Positions 37,090 to 49,080 are shown, counted from the stretch's first letter. The stretch is DNA of 64,000 nucleotides from Heracleum sosnowskyi (GCA_030848705.1 CM061240.1:121260998-121324997); one strand, 5' to 3'. The notes: generated by a model not told the origin, from the sequence alone. A program made the numbers and translations.

Positions 37090-39990
37090 GTTGTAGTCAC
37101 ACTACTTTTCTGGCCAGCTAAACTGGTGACAGAAACAGTAGGAAGGGTCATAGGCCTTAGATCTTTCTCTTTTAACTTTCCCTTTAGCTTTGCTTCCCAT
37201 TTCTTTTCCAGAATCCCTTCATTTCCTTTCTGCCCCTTAGGCTTGGGATCAGACAAGAGGTCTTGAGCTTCTCTAGGAACAGTAAGGTTCATGCTTCTCA
37301 TCATAGAGGTCATCATTTGTTGTTGGACTAGCAGAATATTTGAAGTGGAGTTGCTTTGGTCATCCAACTTGGCATTTAAGAGCTCCAAGGAATGAGAAAT
37401 CCCTTGGTTTTCAGACTTTAGCTCAGCCACCTCCTTCTCCGAATTATCCACCTTTGAGAGGAGTTGCTCAGATTTAAAAGGATTGAGAGTCTGTTCCTTG
37501 ATCTTAGAGAAATCAAATTTGGAGATATTTGAGATGGGAACTTCATCTACCAGCTTGTCACCATACTGGTTTTTCCACATGACTGAGAGCATTGAGTTTG
37601 TGTTGATGTTGGATTGAAGCAGGTTCTCTAGCTTGGTAGACAATTTTTTCCAGTTATGAGACACCATAGCTAGAGTGAGATCCATGGTAGAGACATTTTG
37701 AGTAGTCTTCTTTACTTCCTTAAGGATGCAATCCACCTTGGGAAAATCAGAAAGATAGGAATTCTTGAGCTGAACCAAGGATTGGTCAGTTTCTCTTTAA
37801 TAGTGGAGATTTTTGATTGAAGACCTTTTCCAAGGTAGTGTAGAGCCTTCAATTAACTCTTGTAGACCTCATTCACAGCTTCATAGATTTCTGCAGGAGA
37901 GAGACTTTTGGCATTTGACCCCAAAGCAGTGAGATAGTCCTCCCTGAGAAAAGCTAGAGCATCCTTCAGCCTTACTGTCCTTTTGGCATCCAACCAGGTA
38001 TCCACATTTCCATCCTGTTGTGCCTCATCCACAATCTTCTCCTTCTGGGCCTCAACATCCTCCTTATAACAGAGCATAATAGCGTCATAGTCCTTATTTG
38101 GTAGTCCAGCTGTGAGGAGATGTTGGGCAATCTTTGAGAACTCATCAATCTGTGCCACATGAAGATTTTGGAGTGCTTCATCCGTCAATTGTGTGGGCAC
38201 AGAAGATGATCCTGAAGGCCTGTCATGGTGCACAGACTCCAGCCATTGTGACATTGTGGCATGAGCCAAGTTAGAGCTAGTGCTAGGCACTCCTGTCACA
38301 GATGAGGGTTCTGCAACAGGTATGAATGTATTTAGAGTTTCCTCCAGCCTTGGAATAGCTGTGGAGTATGATGTTGTCTCCATTGGAGAGAGATGCACAG
38401 AGTCTCCAGTAAGAACTGGTGAATCCTCCATGTTTTTGTTGGTGTCATTAGAATATGCCCCAGCACGCATTTCCTGACCAACAAAATGTGGGTCCTGGGT
38501 GGTGAGCACAGTGTCAAGCACCATGTCACTTGAAAGGGGATCAGTCACAGAAGGAAGTTGTGACTGATCAAAAGCAGAATTGTCATGTGAATGACTTTCC
38601 TGTAGAGAAGAAATTTTAGAGATTTGAGATTCTGTAAGAAAAGAGGAGTTTAGATCAGATTTTGGCAACTCCCCCTGGGAAATAGGAGGAGTTTCAAGAG
38701 TGATGTGCTCTCCACTCAGTGTTACAACACCTTATTCCCACATGAGTCAAGAGTGAGTACTTGACCCTGTGCAAACTCTGTACAGGTTGTAGTGGGGAGA
38801 CTACTCTTTTCAATACCAATGTCCTGTTGAGAGGACATTGACAGTAATAGGTTTACCCCTTTTATCACATCTGAATCCTATTGGGAGGATTCAGTGGTAG
38901 CTATTTCTTTTGACTTCTTCTTTGGTCTGGTGAGCTGTGTGTTGGAAAATGATGATTTAATGAATGTATCAAAGTCGAGTGGCATTAATACCTATATCAT
39001 CAGTAGCTGATGACTGATGACGTCATCATCAGTAGTGGATCAAATCAGAAGTTATGATGATTGATATTGTTCCATGATTTCAGGAGAAGATTGATTTGCC
39101 AGGATATGTATCACCGAAACTGTTATAGAAGATAAGCGACAAGAAGATCAATCTAATTAAATGAAGATTATCTTATGTAACAGAATGTGTAGCTGTGTGT
39201 GTATATAAACACAGGATAGGTTTTACGAGAGTAATAACTTTTACACGAGTATTTTGAAAACTTAACAGCTCTTAAGAACTCATAGTTTCTTGAGAGAGTT
39301 TGTATCAGTTTTATACAGATTAATAAAAGTTGGTATTGATTGTTTTATATCTGTTTATTCGATTATTTCATACGATTATATTCAACCCCCCTTCTATAAT
39401 CGACATCTACCGGGTAACAATTAGTATCAGAGCAGACTGATAAAGTTTACAAATCAGAAACGATCAAGATGTCAGTTGCATCAACTAGTTTGGTTGGAAC
39501 AAATACAGTAAACTGTATCAGTCTCATCAGCATACTTGATTAGGTCCATGAATGCCACCATTTCAGTGTCATTTGCTTCAGCATCATGACCCTTAGTTTT
39601 AAAACCCAAAGCTTCATTGATCTCCTTTTCTCCAAACTGCAATTGCTTGCCCCCAATTGTGCAAGTAACCTCCTAAAATGAAGTCCCATCCTCCCTTGCC
39701 ATTGTGCTTACCATATCAGTCCTCCAGAATCCTTCCAGTACATCAACATATAGAGTGGGGTTCATAGTCAAGGCTTGGCGAAGGTAGGATGTGTTCAAGA
39801 ATCGTACAAAACACTTGTACCTGGGGTTTGCTTCAGCTTCAGATGGGATAGTGAGAAGGTTGGTCTCTTTGGGTATGACTAAAGGGTTTGAAGAAGAAGC
39901 TGTTTGAGATTTGGTGCCATTTGAAATTGAGAGTGAAGAAGAGAGAAGAGAATTGGAATTTAGGTTTAAGAATTGAGAGTAATGGACAAG
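37090..39990 (-). pseudogene. Third frame of copia A, N-terminal part, interrupted by fragment C
   Basis: The first section (about 39990-39520) gives a domain with YKCFVRFLNTSYLRQAL and EVTCTIGGKQLQF, comparable with the start of the third frame of B. It is broken by a stop near 39675. Fragment C then intrudes at 38940-39520, and the following part of the domain seen in B appears to be missing. The frame resumes about 38730, runs as a Ser/Thr/Glu-rich region to a stop at 37853, shifts near 37795 and continues as a coiled-coil-like segment to 37090, where element B begins. It joins 23969-22097 in phase. With that part, the whole frame would have been well over 1000 codons. Confidence 0.6.
38940..39520 (+). 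mobile_element. Copia fragment C: LTR, primer site and start of gag
   Basis: The LTR runs TGTTGGAAAATG...CGGGTAACA (38940-39419). It is followed by TAGTATCAGAGC at 39422-39433 (tRNA-iMet site with one mismatch) and a leader like that of element D (AAATCAGAAACGATC) up to ATG 39469. Similarity stops by about 39520, where the sequence of A resumes. No second LTR is present, so this is a truncated remnant. TGACGTCA lies at 39018-39025 and a TATA candidate TATATAAA at 39202-39209. Confidence 0.8.
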
Positions 39991-40019
39991 ATGAAAAGTT
40001 GTGAACGGTTAGCAAAAAG

Positions 40020-40632
40020 TATTTATATTATAGAGACACTGTGATATGGAGTTATAAATTTGTACAGGATATTTTGATGTCGTGAAGTCTCAAAATAGCC
40101 TATATCGCGAAGTCTTGCAAAGTATATCGCAGAGTCCATAAATGAACTATATCGCAAAGTCGTAAAGATAGAAAGTATGGGGAGACTTTGCGATATAGTA
40201 TAAATACCTTGTCTAAAACTCTCTTTTTGGAATTCCAAGAAATTTGTGAGACTTATATCAAAATTTTGAAGTAAAATTAATTTAAATCAAAATTCTGCTA
40301 AGTATGGGGACTTGTCGATATAGTTATTCGAGGTCGCGAAGTCGGAAAATGAACTATATCGCAAACTCAAGAAATGAACTATATCGCGAAGTCTCATAAT
40401 TTTAACAGTTTGCGATATAAGTCTGTTTTATTTGAACTAAGTCGAGAACTCTCAAACTCACCTATGTAGAGATGTCTTAAGAGCTCATAACTTCACAGAA
40501 AAGTATGATTTGAAAAATATGTAGTAAAATACTGAAATATTTATAAATCATATCTCAACTAATTTTCACTCCATATGAATAGAGCATTTAAATACAGTGA
40601 AAATTTACAGCTGCAACAATTAACTAGCATAC
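40020..40632 (-). other. Spacer between pol and third frame of copia A, with motif array
   Basis: Non-coding. TCGCGAAGT-type sites occur at 40080, 40105, 40127 and 40152, and again at 40334, 40359 and 40384 (spacing exactly 25 bp in the last group), often as ACTATATCGCGAAGTC. This is the inverted form of the array in the LTR. Confidence 0.8.
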
Positions 40633-43600
40633 TTATTTAGAACAACTAAATGAAGGATTGAGCATTCCAATTTCACTCACAAGTCTGTTGAAGACAACTT
40701 CATTTAGAGGTTTAGTAAATATGTCAGCTAACTGTTTCTCAGTTGGAACATAGGAGACTGCTATAGTACCATTTTCAGCATGTTCCCTAATGAAATGATA
40801 CCTTATCTCAATGTGCTTTGTAGTAGAATGATTGACAGGATTGGCAACTATGGATATTGCACTAGTATTGTCACACATCAGGGAAATGTGTTCCAACACT
40901 AGTCCATAATCCATGAGTTGATTTCTAATCCAAAGAAATTGAGCACAGCAGCTTCCAGCAGCAATATATTCAGCCTCAGCTGTAGATGTTGCTGTGGATT
41001 GTTGTTTCTTACTGAACCAGGACACTAACCTTTGGCCTAAGAATTGACAGCTTCCTAAAGTGCTTTTCCTGTCAATTCTGCATCCAACATAATCAGAATC
41101 TGTGTAACCAACCAGGTTGAACCCAGTGACCTTTGGATACCATAGCCCAAGATTAGGAGTCCCTCTCAGATACCCGAAGATTCTTTTGATATCCATCATG
41201 TGAGATTCCTTTGGATCGGATTGAAACTTTGCCCAAAGATATGTGGCAAACATGATGTCAGGCCTGCTAGAGATGTGAGATAGAGTAATGATCCAACCAT
41301 TCCTCTATAGACCTCGATGTCAACTTTTTTGCCCTTCTTATCTTCATCAAGCTTGATTGCAGTGGACATTGGAGTTTTTGCAGGGGCTGAATCTTCTAAA
41401 CCATATTTCTTAAAGAGATCTTTAACATACTTGGATTGATTTATGAAGATGTCATCCTCCCTTTGATGTAATTGCAGGCCTAGGAAGAAAGTTAACTCTC
41501 CCATCATACTCATCTCATATTTGCTTTGCATCAACTTAGAGAACCTTTGACAGAGTTTTTAATTTGAAGAGCCAAAGATGATATCATCCACATAGATTTG
41601 AACTAGGATGATATCATTTCCATGCTTCTTGAAGAATAGAGTTTTATCAATTGTACCTCTGGTGAATTGATGCTCAAGAAGAAATTGAGATAGAGTTTCA
41701 TACCAGGCCCTTGGTGCCTGTTTGAGTCCATTTGATACACCTTGAAATCTGAGTGGGCTGCAAAGGCCAAGAAAATCCTGATGGCCTCCAGTCTAGCTAC
41801 AGGTGCAAATGTCTCATCATAGTCAATGCCTTCTTGTTGACACTATCCTTTGGCAACCAACCTTTGTTTTGTTTCTTATCACCACACCTTCTTCATCCAT
41901 TTTGTTCATGAACACCCATTTGGTGTCAATGACATTCTTACCTTCAGGAGGTGGTACTAATTCCCAAAATTTGTTTTTCTCAGATTAATTCAACTCTTCT
42001 TGCATTGCAACAATCCAGTCAGAATTCTTCAAAGCTTCTTCAATTACTTTTGGTTCTTCTTGTGACAGAAAGCAGCTATACAGACATGTGTTCATTGTTG
42101 CTCTCCTTGTCCTAAATCCCTCACTAGGATCACCAATGATTTGATCCCTAGTGTGGGCTCTGTCCCATTTCCTTGTGTGACCCTGTTCATCTCCTTGACT
42201 TGCCTCAGGGTCATTTTGATTAACATTTGCATTCTCTTCTTCTCCCCTGTGTTTGTGTTCCCTTGCACAGGTGTTTGAAGAAGATTATCAACTTCAAGTG
42301 TTTCAACATGAGGAACAGTTAGAACATGTGGTTCATCCTCACTTTCAGAATCCTCAAGATATCCTTGATTTTCAAATCTTAATGGCACACTGTCTTTTTC
42401 ACTTGTTGCAAGACCATGAAATTTCTTGTCATCAAAGGTAACATCCATGCTTTCCATTACTTCGTGTTGCTCAGGTAAAAACACTCTATATGTTGTCCTT
42501 TCCAGAGAGTATCCAATGAAGATACCTTCAAATGCCTTAGCATCAAATTTTCCAACATGCTCAGAAGTATCTTTCATCACAAAGCACTTGCTTCCAAAAA
42601 CATGAAGATGCTTGAAGGATGCTCTTTTTCTAGTCATTCATGAGTAAGACGTTTTCCCAGACTTCTTATTGATCAATGTTCTATTTTGCACATAGCATGT
42701 TGTGTTAACAGCATCAGCCCAAAAGCTGGTAGGTAGCTTTGCATCCAACAACATTGTCCTTGCAGCTTCAATAAGAGTTCTATTCTTTCTCTCAACTACT
42801 CCATTTTGTTGAGGTGTTCTAGGAGTTAAAAACTGTTGAGAAATTCCTTTATCTTTGCAGAACTCATACAATGTTGAATTTCTGAACTCAGTTCCATTAT
42901 CACTTCTCAGAGCAACTACAGAGGAAACAGTGCTTTGTGCTTCTCTATCAACTCTCTTGATATGCTCTATAATTACTTGAGGTGCTTCATCCTTGGAAAA
43001 CAGGAATTCCACCCAAGTATATCTTGAATAATCATCAACCATGACTAGAGCATATTTCTTCTTGGAGAGAGACATTACATTCACAGGGCCAAATAGATCC
43101 ATGTGAATTAGCTGCAGAGGCTTTGAGTTTGAATTGAGCAATTTGTTCTTGTGACTTGATCTCTTTATCTTTCCTCTTTGGTATGCTTCATATGCTCCAT
43201 CTTGCACAAACTCCAAAGCAGGCATGTCTCTGATGAGTTCTCTTTTAGCCATAGAATTCATTGCCTGAACATTCAAGTGAGACAGTTTCTTGTGCCACAA
43301 CCAGAATTCTTCATTGGTGGCTTTAGTGTAGAAACAACAAATTTCTCCCTTGTCTGCAGCCTTTAGGTTTGCTACAAACAAGTTTCCTTTCTTCACACCA
43401 GTCAAAACAACTTCACCACTTCCTCTTTTTGAGATTAGACATTTATCTTCATCAAATTCCACTTTGAAACCCCTGTTAGTGAATTGACCAATGCTCAAGA
43501 GGTTGTGCTTTAGTCCTTCAACAAATGCTACATCTTCAATAATGACATTTCCAAATTTAACATTGCCATATCCCATTGTATAACCAATGTTGTCATTTCC

Positions 43601-43723
43601 AAAGGTTACTGATGGGCCAGCCTTCTCCTCAAAATGTGATAGCAGGGCTATATCACCAGTCATGTGACTTGAGCATCCACTGTCCAAGATCCATATGACT
43701 ATTTTATTCTTGTTGCCCTGCAT
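40633..43723 (-). pseudogene. Copia A pol, decayed
   Basis: It starts just after the gag stop. It has the protease motif LDSGCSSHMTGD, integrase with HMDLFGPV, SDNGTEF and ERKNRT, then degraded RT and a complete RNase H end (STAEAEYIA to the C-terminus at 40633). Lesions: stop at 42638-42640, stop at about 42092, several frameshifts between 42090 and 41740, a deletion of about 130 bp near 41733 that removes the RT segment with the first catalytic Asp and GLKQ region, a stop at about 41559 (YVDDI is still readable near 41590) and a frameshift near 41255. The integrase zinc finger has lost both Cys of its CxxC pair (AYEAYQRGK against CDACQKGK in B). Confidence 0.85.
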
Positions 43724-43734
43724 TCACAAAGTGA

Positions 43735-46134
43735 CTAAGTTGTTTTTGGTACCCACACTTGGTAGGGTCCAGTTGATTTAGAAACAGTTTTGTTATTGAT
43801 TTTTCTATCATAAACAACATTCTTCACAGTAGGAGACTTTACTGTGTTTGAGGCTTTAGAGTTGACACTCTTAGGCTCACATGAAGTCTTTATCCTCTCA
43901 ACCTTGATTGAGGATCCTGTCCTGTGAGTGTGCATATGTGTGTGTGATTCACAGGATTGTACAGAGTCAAGTTTATGCTTTAGAGATAAGCAATTAGCAA
44001 TCACAGTCACAGTCACATAGCATGTCATGCAGTTAGAATTACCACAGAAAGAATCATGGATAGTGTTCATGCCAACAGAATGGTTACTCAGGTTATCAAC
44101 TTCAACATTGACAGGTTTCTTACACTTATGAGTCAAATGATTCACATATAAGCATTTCTGACACTGTTTCCTAGGAGCATTTGGCACATAAGCATAACTA
44201 TTCCCCTTGTTGACACCTACTTTCCCATTTCTGTTCTGTTTCTTCTTTTTAACAACTTCTTTATTAACCTTAGGACTCTTGACAAGATTTTCTTTGGTTT
44301 CTTTCTGATTTACAGATTTGGGAGAGGAAGTGGTGTCTTTAGCAGCCTCATCTTCTTCAAGTAATTGTTGTTTGATGACCATTAATTCTTCATCAAACTC
44401 AACAACACTTTTTTTGAAGATGGGCTTTTCAACACTAGACAAAATGGTTGGGGCATTTTTGTTTATAAAAGATTATTTTCCTTTGCCCTTGGTCTTCTTC
44501 CTTCCTTTGTCATTCTCATATTCAAAACCAACTCCAACCTTGCAGTCTTCAGTGTGTTCCTTGTGATAGGTTTGAACAAGCTCAGAGGAGTTCTTAAAAC
44601 TTCTTATCTTTAATTCATTTTCAGCAATTTGTTCTCTAAGAGATGTTTCTATTTGTTTAGCACAAACTACTTTGTTCTTAAGATAATCAATCTCCTTCTT
44701 CAAACCATCAAGGCTCACAACCATTAATTCAAGTTCCTCATTCTTTTCTGTAAGCTCAAGATTTTTAGTAGTTAGCCTATCAATTTCTTCATTTGCAACT
44801 AACATGCTAGTATGAATATTGAACATCTCAGTACTCATGTCTTCAACAGTCTGCTTGTATTGAGAGGGAGTCATATCAAGAGAAGTAAGAATAGGTACCT
44901 GATTTGAAGAATCACCATCATCAGAGAATGCCATCAAGGCATAGTTTGAATACTCCTGTTCTTCTTCTTCATCAGAATCATCCTAGTACTTTCCCTCTGC
45001 AATAAAAGCTTTACCCTACTGTTTCTTAAGTAGAGCCTCATACTTAGCTTCAAGCTCTAAGTATGCTTTGTCCTTTTTGACCTGTTTGGGCTTCTTGCAC
45101 TCTGTAGCAAAGTGCCCAAGTTCATTGCAGTTATAGCACCTTATCTTGGACCTATCCACACTCCCAGACTTGTATCCTACTTTAGCAGCACCAACAATCC
45201 CTTTTCCTTTACTGAAGGAGTTTGAGCCACTTGATCCACCAGCATTTCCAGTATTAAACTTGGACTTAAATGGCTGCTTCCTTTTGAACCTAATTTTGGG
45301 ATATCTCCTAGCCATATAAGCAAAAGATTTGTTTTCCATTTTGTCCAGTTCATCTATGCTGTAGAATTCATCTTCCTCAGGCAAATCATAGACAACTTGA
45401 GTCTCATCACCAGTGTCTTCAACTTCCAGCTCTTCAATCTTGACTTGACTGAATTTGAGAGATTCCATTCTTTGACCTAAATTGTCATCAATAAGGGCAC
45501 AAGAAGTATTGGCCATCAATCCTTGCTTTGCTTGAATGGATCTCTTTTGAAACAACTCTAGCTCATATGTTTTCAAAACACCATACAACACATCAAAACC
45601 AATCTTGGTTAGATCCCTTTCCTTGAGGGAAGAGATTCTTGGTTCCAAGTGGTCTGGTAAAGTCAGTAAGAACTTCATGTTGAGCTCCTCTGTTTCATAG
45701 TGTTTATCATAGAGATTAAGCTCATTTATCAGCTTGTTGAACCTTTCAAACACTTCTGTGATTCCCTCCTTTGGTTGAGCCATGAAAGCTTCATACTGGG
45801 AGACCAGAATCTGCTTCTTGTTCTTTCTCACTTCTGGAGTTCCTTCACATAGCACTTCTATGAGATCACACATCTTCTTTGCACTACTACAATGAGCAAC
45901 AGTGCCATACATGTTGAAATCCATAGATTCACAAATAATAAGTTGGAGATGTCCATCTAGTGCTATTTTCTCCTTTTCAGGATCAGTGTATTTGGAGGGG
46001 TCTTTAGGCTCATATCTTGTTGGTATTATCTCAGTACCAACAGTTGTTTCAGCAATCTCAATCATTGGAGTAAAGGGACCATGTTTTAGAATGTCTAAGT
46101 ACATGGCGTTTGAAGCTTTGATGAAAAGCAACAT
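43735..46134 (-). pseudogene. Copia A gag
   Basis: All segments share one frame, stopped at 45016-45018, 44983-44985 and 44473-44475 and ending with TAG at 43735. It has the copia gag polypeptide domain (for example NKKQILVSQYEAF and the LYDKHYETEEL region), a first zinc knuckle CYNCNELGHFATEC near 45115, a long coiled-coil-like stretch and a second knuckle CQKCLYVNHLTHKC near 44155. It ends in WVPKTT. The expected N-terminal start is in another frame near 46150, so the 5' end is also damaged. The stop at 44983 fits TGG changed to TAG. Confidence 0.8.
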
Positions 46135-46243
46135 CTTCTTCTTCCATAGACTCTAGTGCTCCTTGTTAAAGGGAGGAATCTTGATACTGCTTAGTTTCTG
46201 TGAACTCATTCTTGATCTTTTCCTGTTTGTATATCAACAACCT

Positions 46244-46255
46244 GCTCTGATACCA
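46244..46255 (-). other. Primer binding site of copia A, tRNA-iMet
   Basis: On the minus strand TGGTATCAGAGC starts 2 bp after the 5' LTR. Confidence 0.95.
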
Positions 46256-46257
46256 CT

Positions 46258-47553
46258 TGTTAGTTATGAATGATACTAAGAAACTAGACAGAGGGGGTGA
46301 ATGGATAGTTTGAATAATTTTCGATTTCTTGAAACTAAAATGTTGTGAGAGATTGTGTTGTATAAAATGCGGAATGAAAATAAACATAACACACACAATC
46401 ACTTTAATCTACTTTGTATTAAGTAAATTAAATACTACAGCTTCCAAAATTTCACAAATGAAATTCTGGCTTCTCAACAAGAACAGTGTTTTTCTTACTT
46501 TGCTTACAGAGAAAAGAGTACGTGAATATTTCTGTGCATTACTCCCTTACAGCTAAAAATAGAGTGTGCAAGATATATATAACCTATACAAACTAGTGCA
46601 CACTTCTATTTACACAGTTACCCCTCACTATAAGTCCAACTTGTCCTGCCATAAGAAGTTAACTATGTTAGGAAGGACCACTTGCTTTTCGGAGTCTTTC
46701 CTGTTTATGTAGCTGCTTGTCTCTTTTCTTTCTCTCCAAGTTTTGCTGTAGATTTGCCATCTATTCTTTGGACCACCTTACCGTAATAGTGCTTCAGTAT
46801 GTGTCTCCTTTGAATTTTGGTTCTGTACCTTGATTTGTCTTGTTATAAACGGCTAAGTGTTGATATCGTGAACTCCAGTATGGTCCTGACTTCAAGATAT
46901 ATCCTTTTAAACTTCGCGACATAGCCTTTGAAGACTTCGCGACATAGCCTTTTTGAGGACTTCGCGATCTAGCCTTTTTGGGAACTTCGTGACATAGCCT
47001 TTTTGAGGACTTCGCGATCTAGCCCTTTTGGGGACTTCGCGACATAGCCTTTTTGAGGACTTCGCGATCTAGGCTATTTGAGGACTTCACGATCTAGTAC
47101 ATTTTGACTTTGTTGTATCAACAGTTCACGATATGAACCTTGAAGACTTCACGACATAGTTCAATTAGGACTATGCGATCTCAGTACTTCACGACATGGA
47201 TTTTTGAGGACTTCACGACATAGCTTTATTTGGACTTCACGGTATAGGGACTTAGATAAATTTCTGCAACTTATTTCTTCAGGGCCTTATTCATCTCCAT
47301 CCTGTTGCATGATCATTTCTGAACTTCTACCAGGGTATTCCATGGCCTATGTACATTCTAGATTGCAAGAAGCTTACTAAGCTCATTATAACTCTGAGCA
47401 TACAAGATAAAGCTACGTACATGAAAACAAGACAAGTACAATAGAGACCTATACTATATCCCAGTGAAGGAATTCACTAGGTCATGTAGAGTGACATAGT
47501 CACAATGAGTAGGCTTGTTAATAGTGGTATCCAGACATGCCTTGAGCCTAACA
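46258..47553 (-). repeat. 5' LTR of copia A
   Basis: 1296 bp, matching 20641-21945, with the ACTTCGCGA array at about 46889-47235. A TATA-like run lies at 46573-46582. The right flank begins TATATT; the left flank of the element ends ACTATA. Confidence 0.92.
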
Positions 47554-47624
47554 TATATTAAGCTAATAAGTAACAAGAATTTAATTTCTTAATGATACAA
47601 ACTATCCTTAATTTAACAAACTTT

Positions 47625-47628
<4 letters not shown>

Positions 47629-47702
<74 letters not shown>
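47629..47702. repeat. (AT)n microsatellite
   Basis: About 37 uninterrupted AT units lie between the right end of copia A and the MLP exon fragment. Confidence 0.97.
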
Positions 47703-47706
<4 letters not shown>

Positions 47707-47726
47707 GACCCTTATTTATATCTGGC

Positions 47727-47856
47727 GGTATCCTCTTGGTCTATCATTTCTACCCTGTTCGTTGTCATCAATTACTTCCCGTCTGTAAAACAATATATAC
47801 GGGATCGATTAAGACATATACATTTATATGATCGAAATTAATCAATTTTCAAGAAG
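47727..47856 (-). pseudogene. MLP-like exon 2 fragment with flanking intron
   Basis: Matches 51868-51985, the intron end and exon 2 start of the MLP-like gene. The acceptor AG (47784-47783) and the exon start at 47782 are kept, but the fourth codon is TAA. Similarity ends after about 55 bp of exon at a stretch leading into the AT microsatellite. It is a remnant of a second MLP copy about 4 kb away. Confidence 0.8.
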
Positions 47857-47864
47857 TCATCAAT

Positions 47865-47867
<3 letters not shown>

Positions 47868-47896
<29 letters not shown>

Positions 47897-48180
47897 TCAA
47901 CACTAATGAGGGAGGAGATGTGATAACATTGTTGCAACCTAACAAACATGGTATCCTAGCTAGCTCATGAGCCACCTTACTTGCGTGCTTTCGAACAAAT
48001 TAAAAGAAATGGACACGTGATGTGCTGAAGACTCAACCAACAACTTTCAAGAACATGACCCACTTGGAGGTGATTAACAGTTCTCTTATTCAAATAATTT
48101 ACTGTAAGAAGGGAGTCAGATTCAATATCAACATTATCTAAAGACTTAATATTGATCCATGAGTGAGCTTCGCGAACTCC
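47868..48180 (-). pseudogene. RNase H-like domain fragment (probably from a LINE)
   Basis: The minus strand reads GVREAHSWINI, IESDSLLTVNYLNKR, then after a frameshift near 48000 VRKHASKVAHELARI, and ends in LVLN followed by a Phe run coded by a (GAA)n microsatellite at 47869-47895. This is the C-terminal part of the plant RNase H-like (RVT_3) domain, common in LINE-derived sequences. It is cut at about 48180 where the LTR remnant of the next element begins. Confidence 0.7.
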
Positions 48181-48249
48181 CTGCTTTTCATAATTCGTTA
48201 TTCCAGCAATTTCCGAAATTTGTTATCACCAAATTCCCCCGTTAACAAT

Positions 48250-48267
48250 TGGCGCTAGAAGGAGGGG
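48250..48267 (+). other. Primer binding site, tRNA not identified
   Basis: TGGCGCTAGAAGGAGGGG starts 2 bp after AACA of the LTR remnant. It begins with TGG, as expected for a site pairing with a tRNA CCA end. I cannot assign the tRNA with confidence. Confidence 0.55.
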
Positions 48268-48939
48268 ATTATTTTTTGATTGTGGAAGACAATCAAATCA
48301 TCTACATCATGCACAATGGGGTCTTATCAGATCTGGAGCGGTTTTAATGGAGGAGCAGAACAATGGAGACGGTGGTTTGTGGTTTTATTCCAAATTAAGA
48401 TAAGTTTTCTTATGATTTTGTTCGTACAAATAAGCTATCTTATAAAATTCGTAGTAAATTTAATACATGTCAGATTTTGATTATTTTTTATGATCCGGAA
48501 AGCTTTTGCGATTTCCTATAACTTTGGCTCCAGGTGTTTTCTAAGATTATGTTTCGATCTGTTCTCAAAATCACAAAACATAATCAGATACCGTTTTTCT
48601 GTATTGAGAAGTTAATCTGCAGACGTTTTATTTGATTCCCGATTCGTTATAAGTCCGTTTCTGGATGACCATATATCATCGGAAAGATCTTTTCGTTTCC
48701 TACAACTTTTATGTTTTGTGTTTTCCAAGAAAATATCGTTTACAGGCACAAAAGGTAAAAGAACAGATCTGGGCAGAATCTGAATCATGGAGATGTTAAA
48801 GAATTGTGATGCAATATTCGTAGCACATGATTTGATTACTTCACTAGCTCGTGCATGGACAAAAACAAGTGTGGAAGGTTCTTATCTGAGAAGAGTAATG
48901 TTTTCTAAAGCTCTTTTTTCCAAGGAGGATAATATTTTT

Positions 48940-49080
48940 GAAGATCCTATTTCGAGTAGGATAATATATTTGAAGACCCTCTTCCAAGATGGATAATATT
49001 TTTGAAGACCCTCTTCTAAGAAGGATAATATTTTTGAAGACCCTCTTTTGAGGAAGATAATATTTTAAAAAATCATGTAT
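48940..49080. repeat. Short tandem repeat, about 40-bp unit
   Basis: About four units contain GGATAATATTTTTGAAGACC or a variant with CTCTTC(T/C)AAG. Confidence 0.85.

Larger units (their letters stand above)
20641..47553 (-). mobile_element. Copia element A, SIRE/Maximus-like, decayed, hosts two nested insertions
   Basis: A minus-strand Ty1/copia element of about 13.2 kb, once element B (23970-37084) and fragment C (38940-39520) are subtracted. It has TG...CA LTRs of about 1.3 kb, a tRNA-iMet primer site, gag, pol and a very large third frame after pol. LTR pairs differ at several dozen positions by eye, clearly more than those of B, which agrees with A being older than the insertion it contains. 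No perfect 5-bp duplication is seen: the flanks share only TATA. The lineage call rests on the large size, long LTRs and the extra frame. Confidence 0.88.

Noticed and set aside
20636..47558. Perfect target duplication for copia A
   Set aside because: Left flank ends ACTATA, right flank begins TATATT. Only TATA is shared, which means little in AT-rich DNA.
47629..47702. (AT)n run as a replication origin or matrix attachment site
   Set aside because: It is a plain microsatellite with no further supporting signal.
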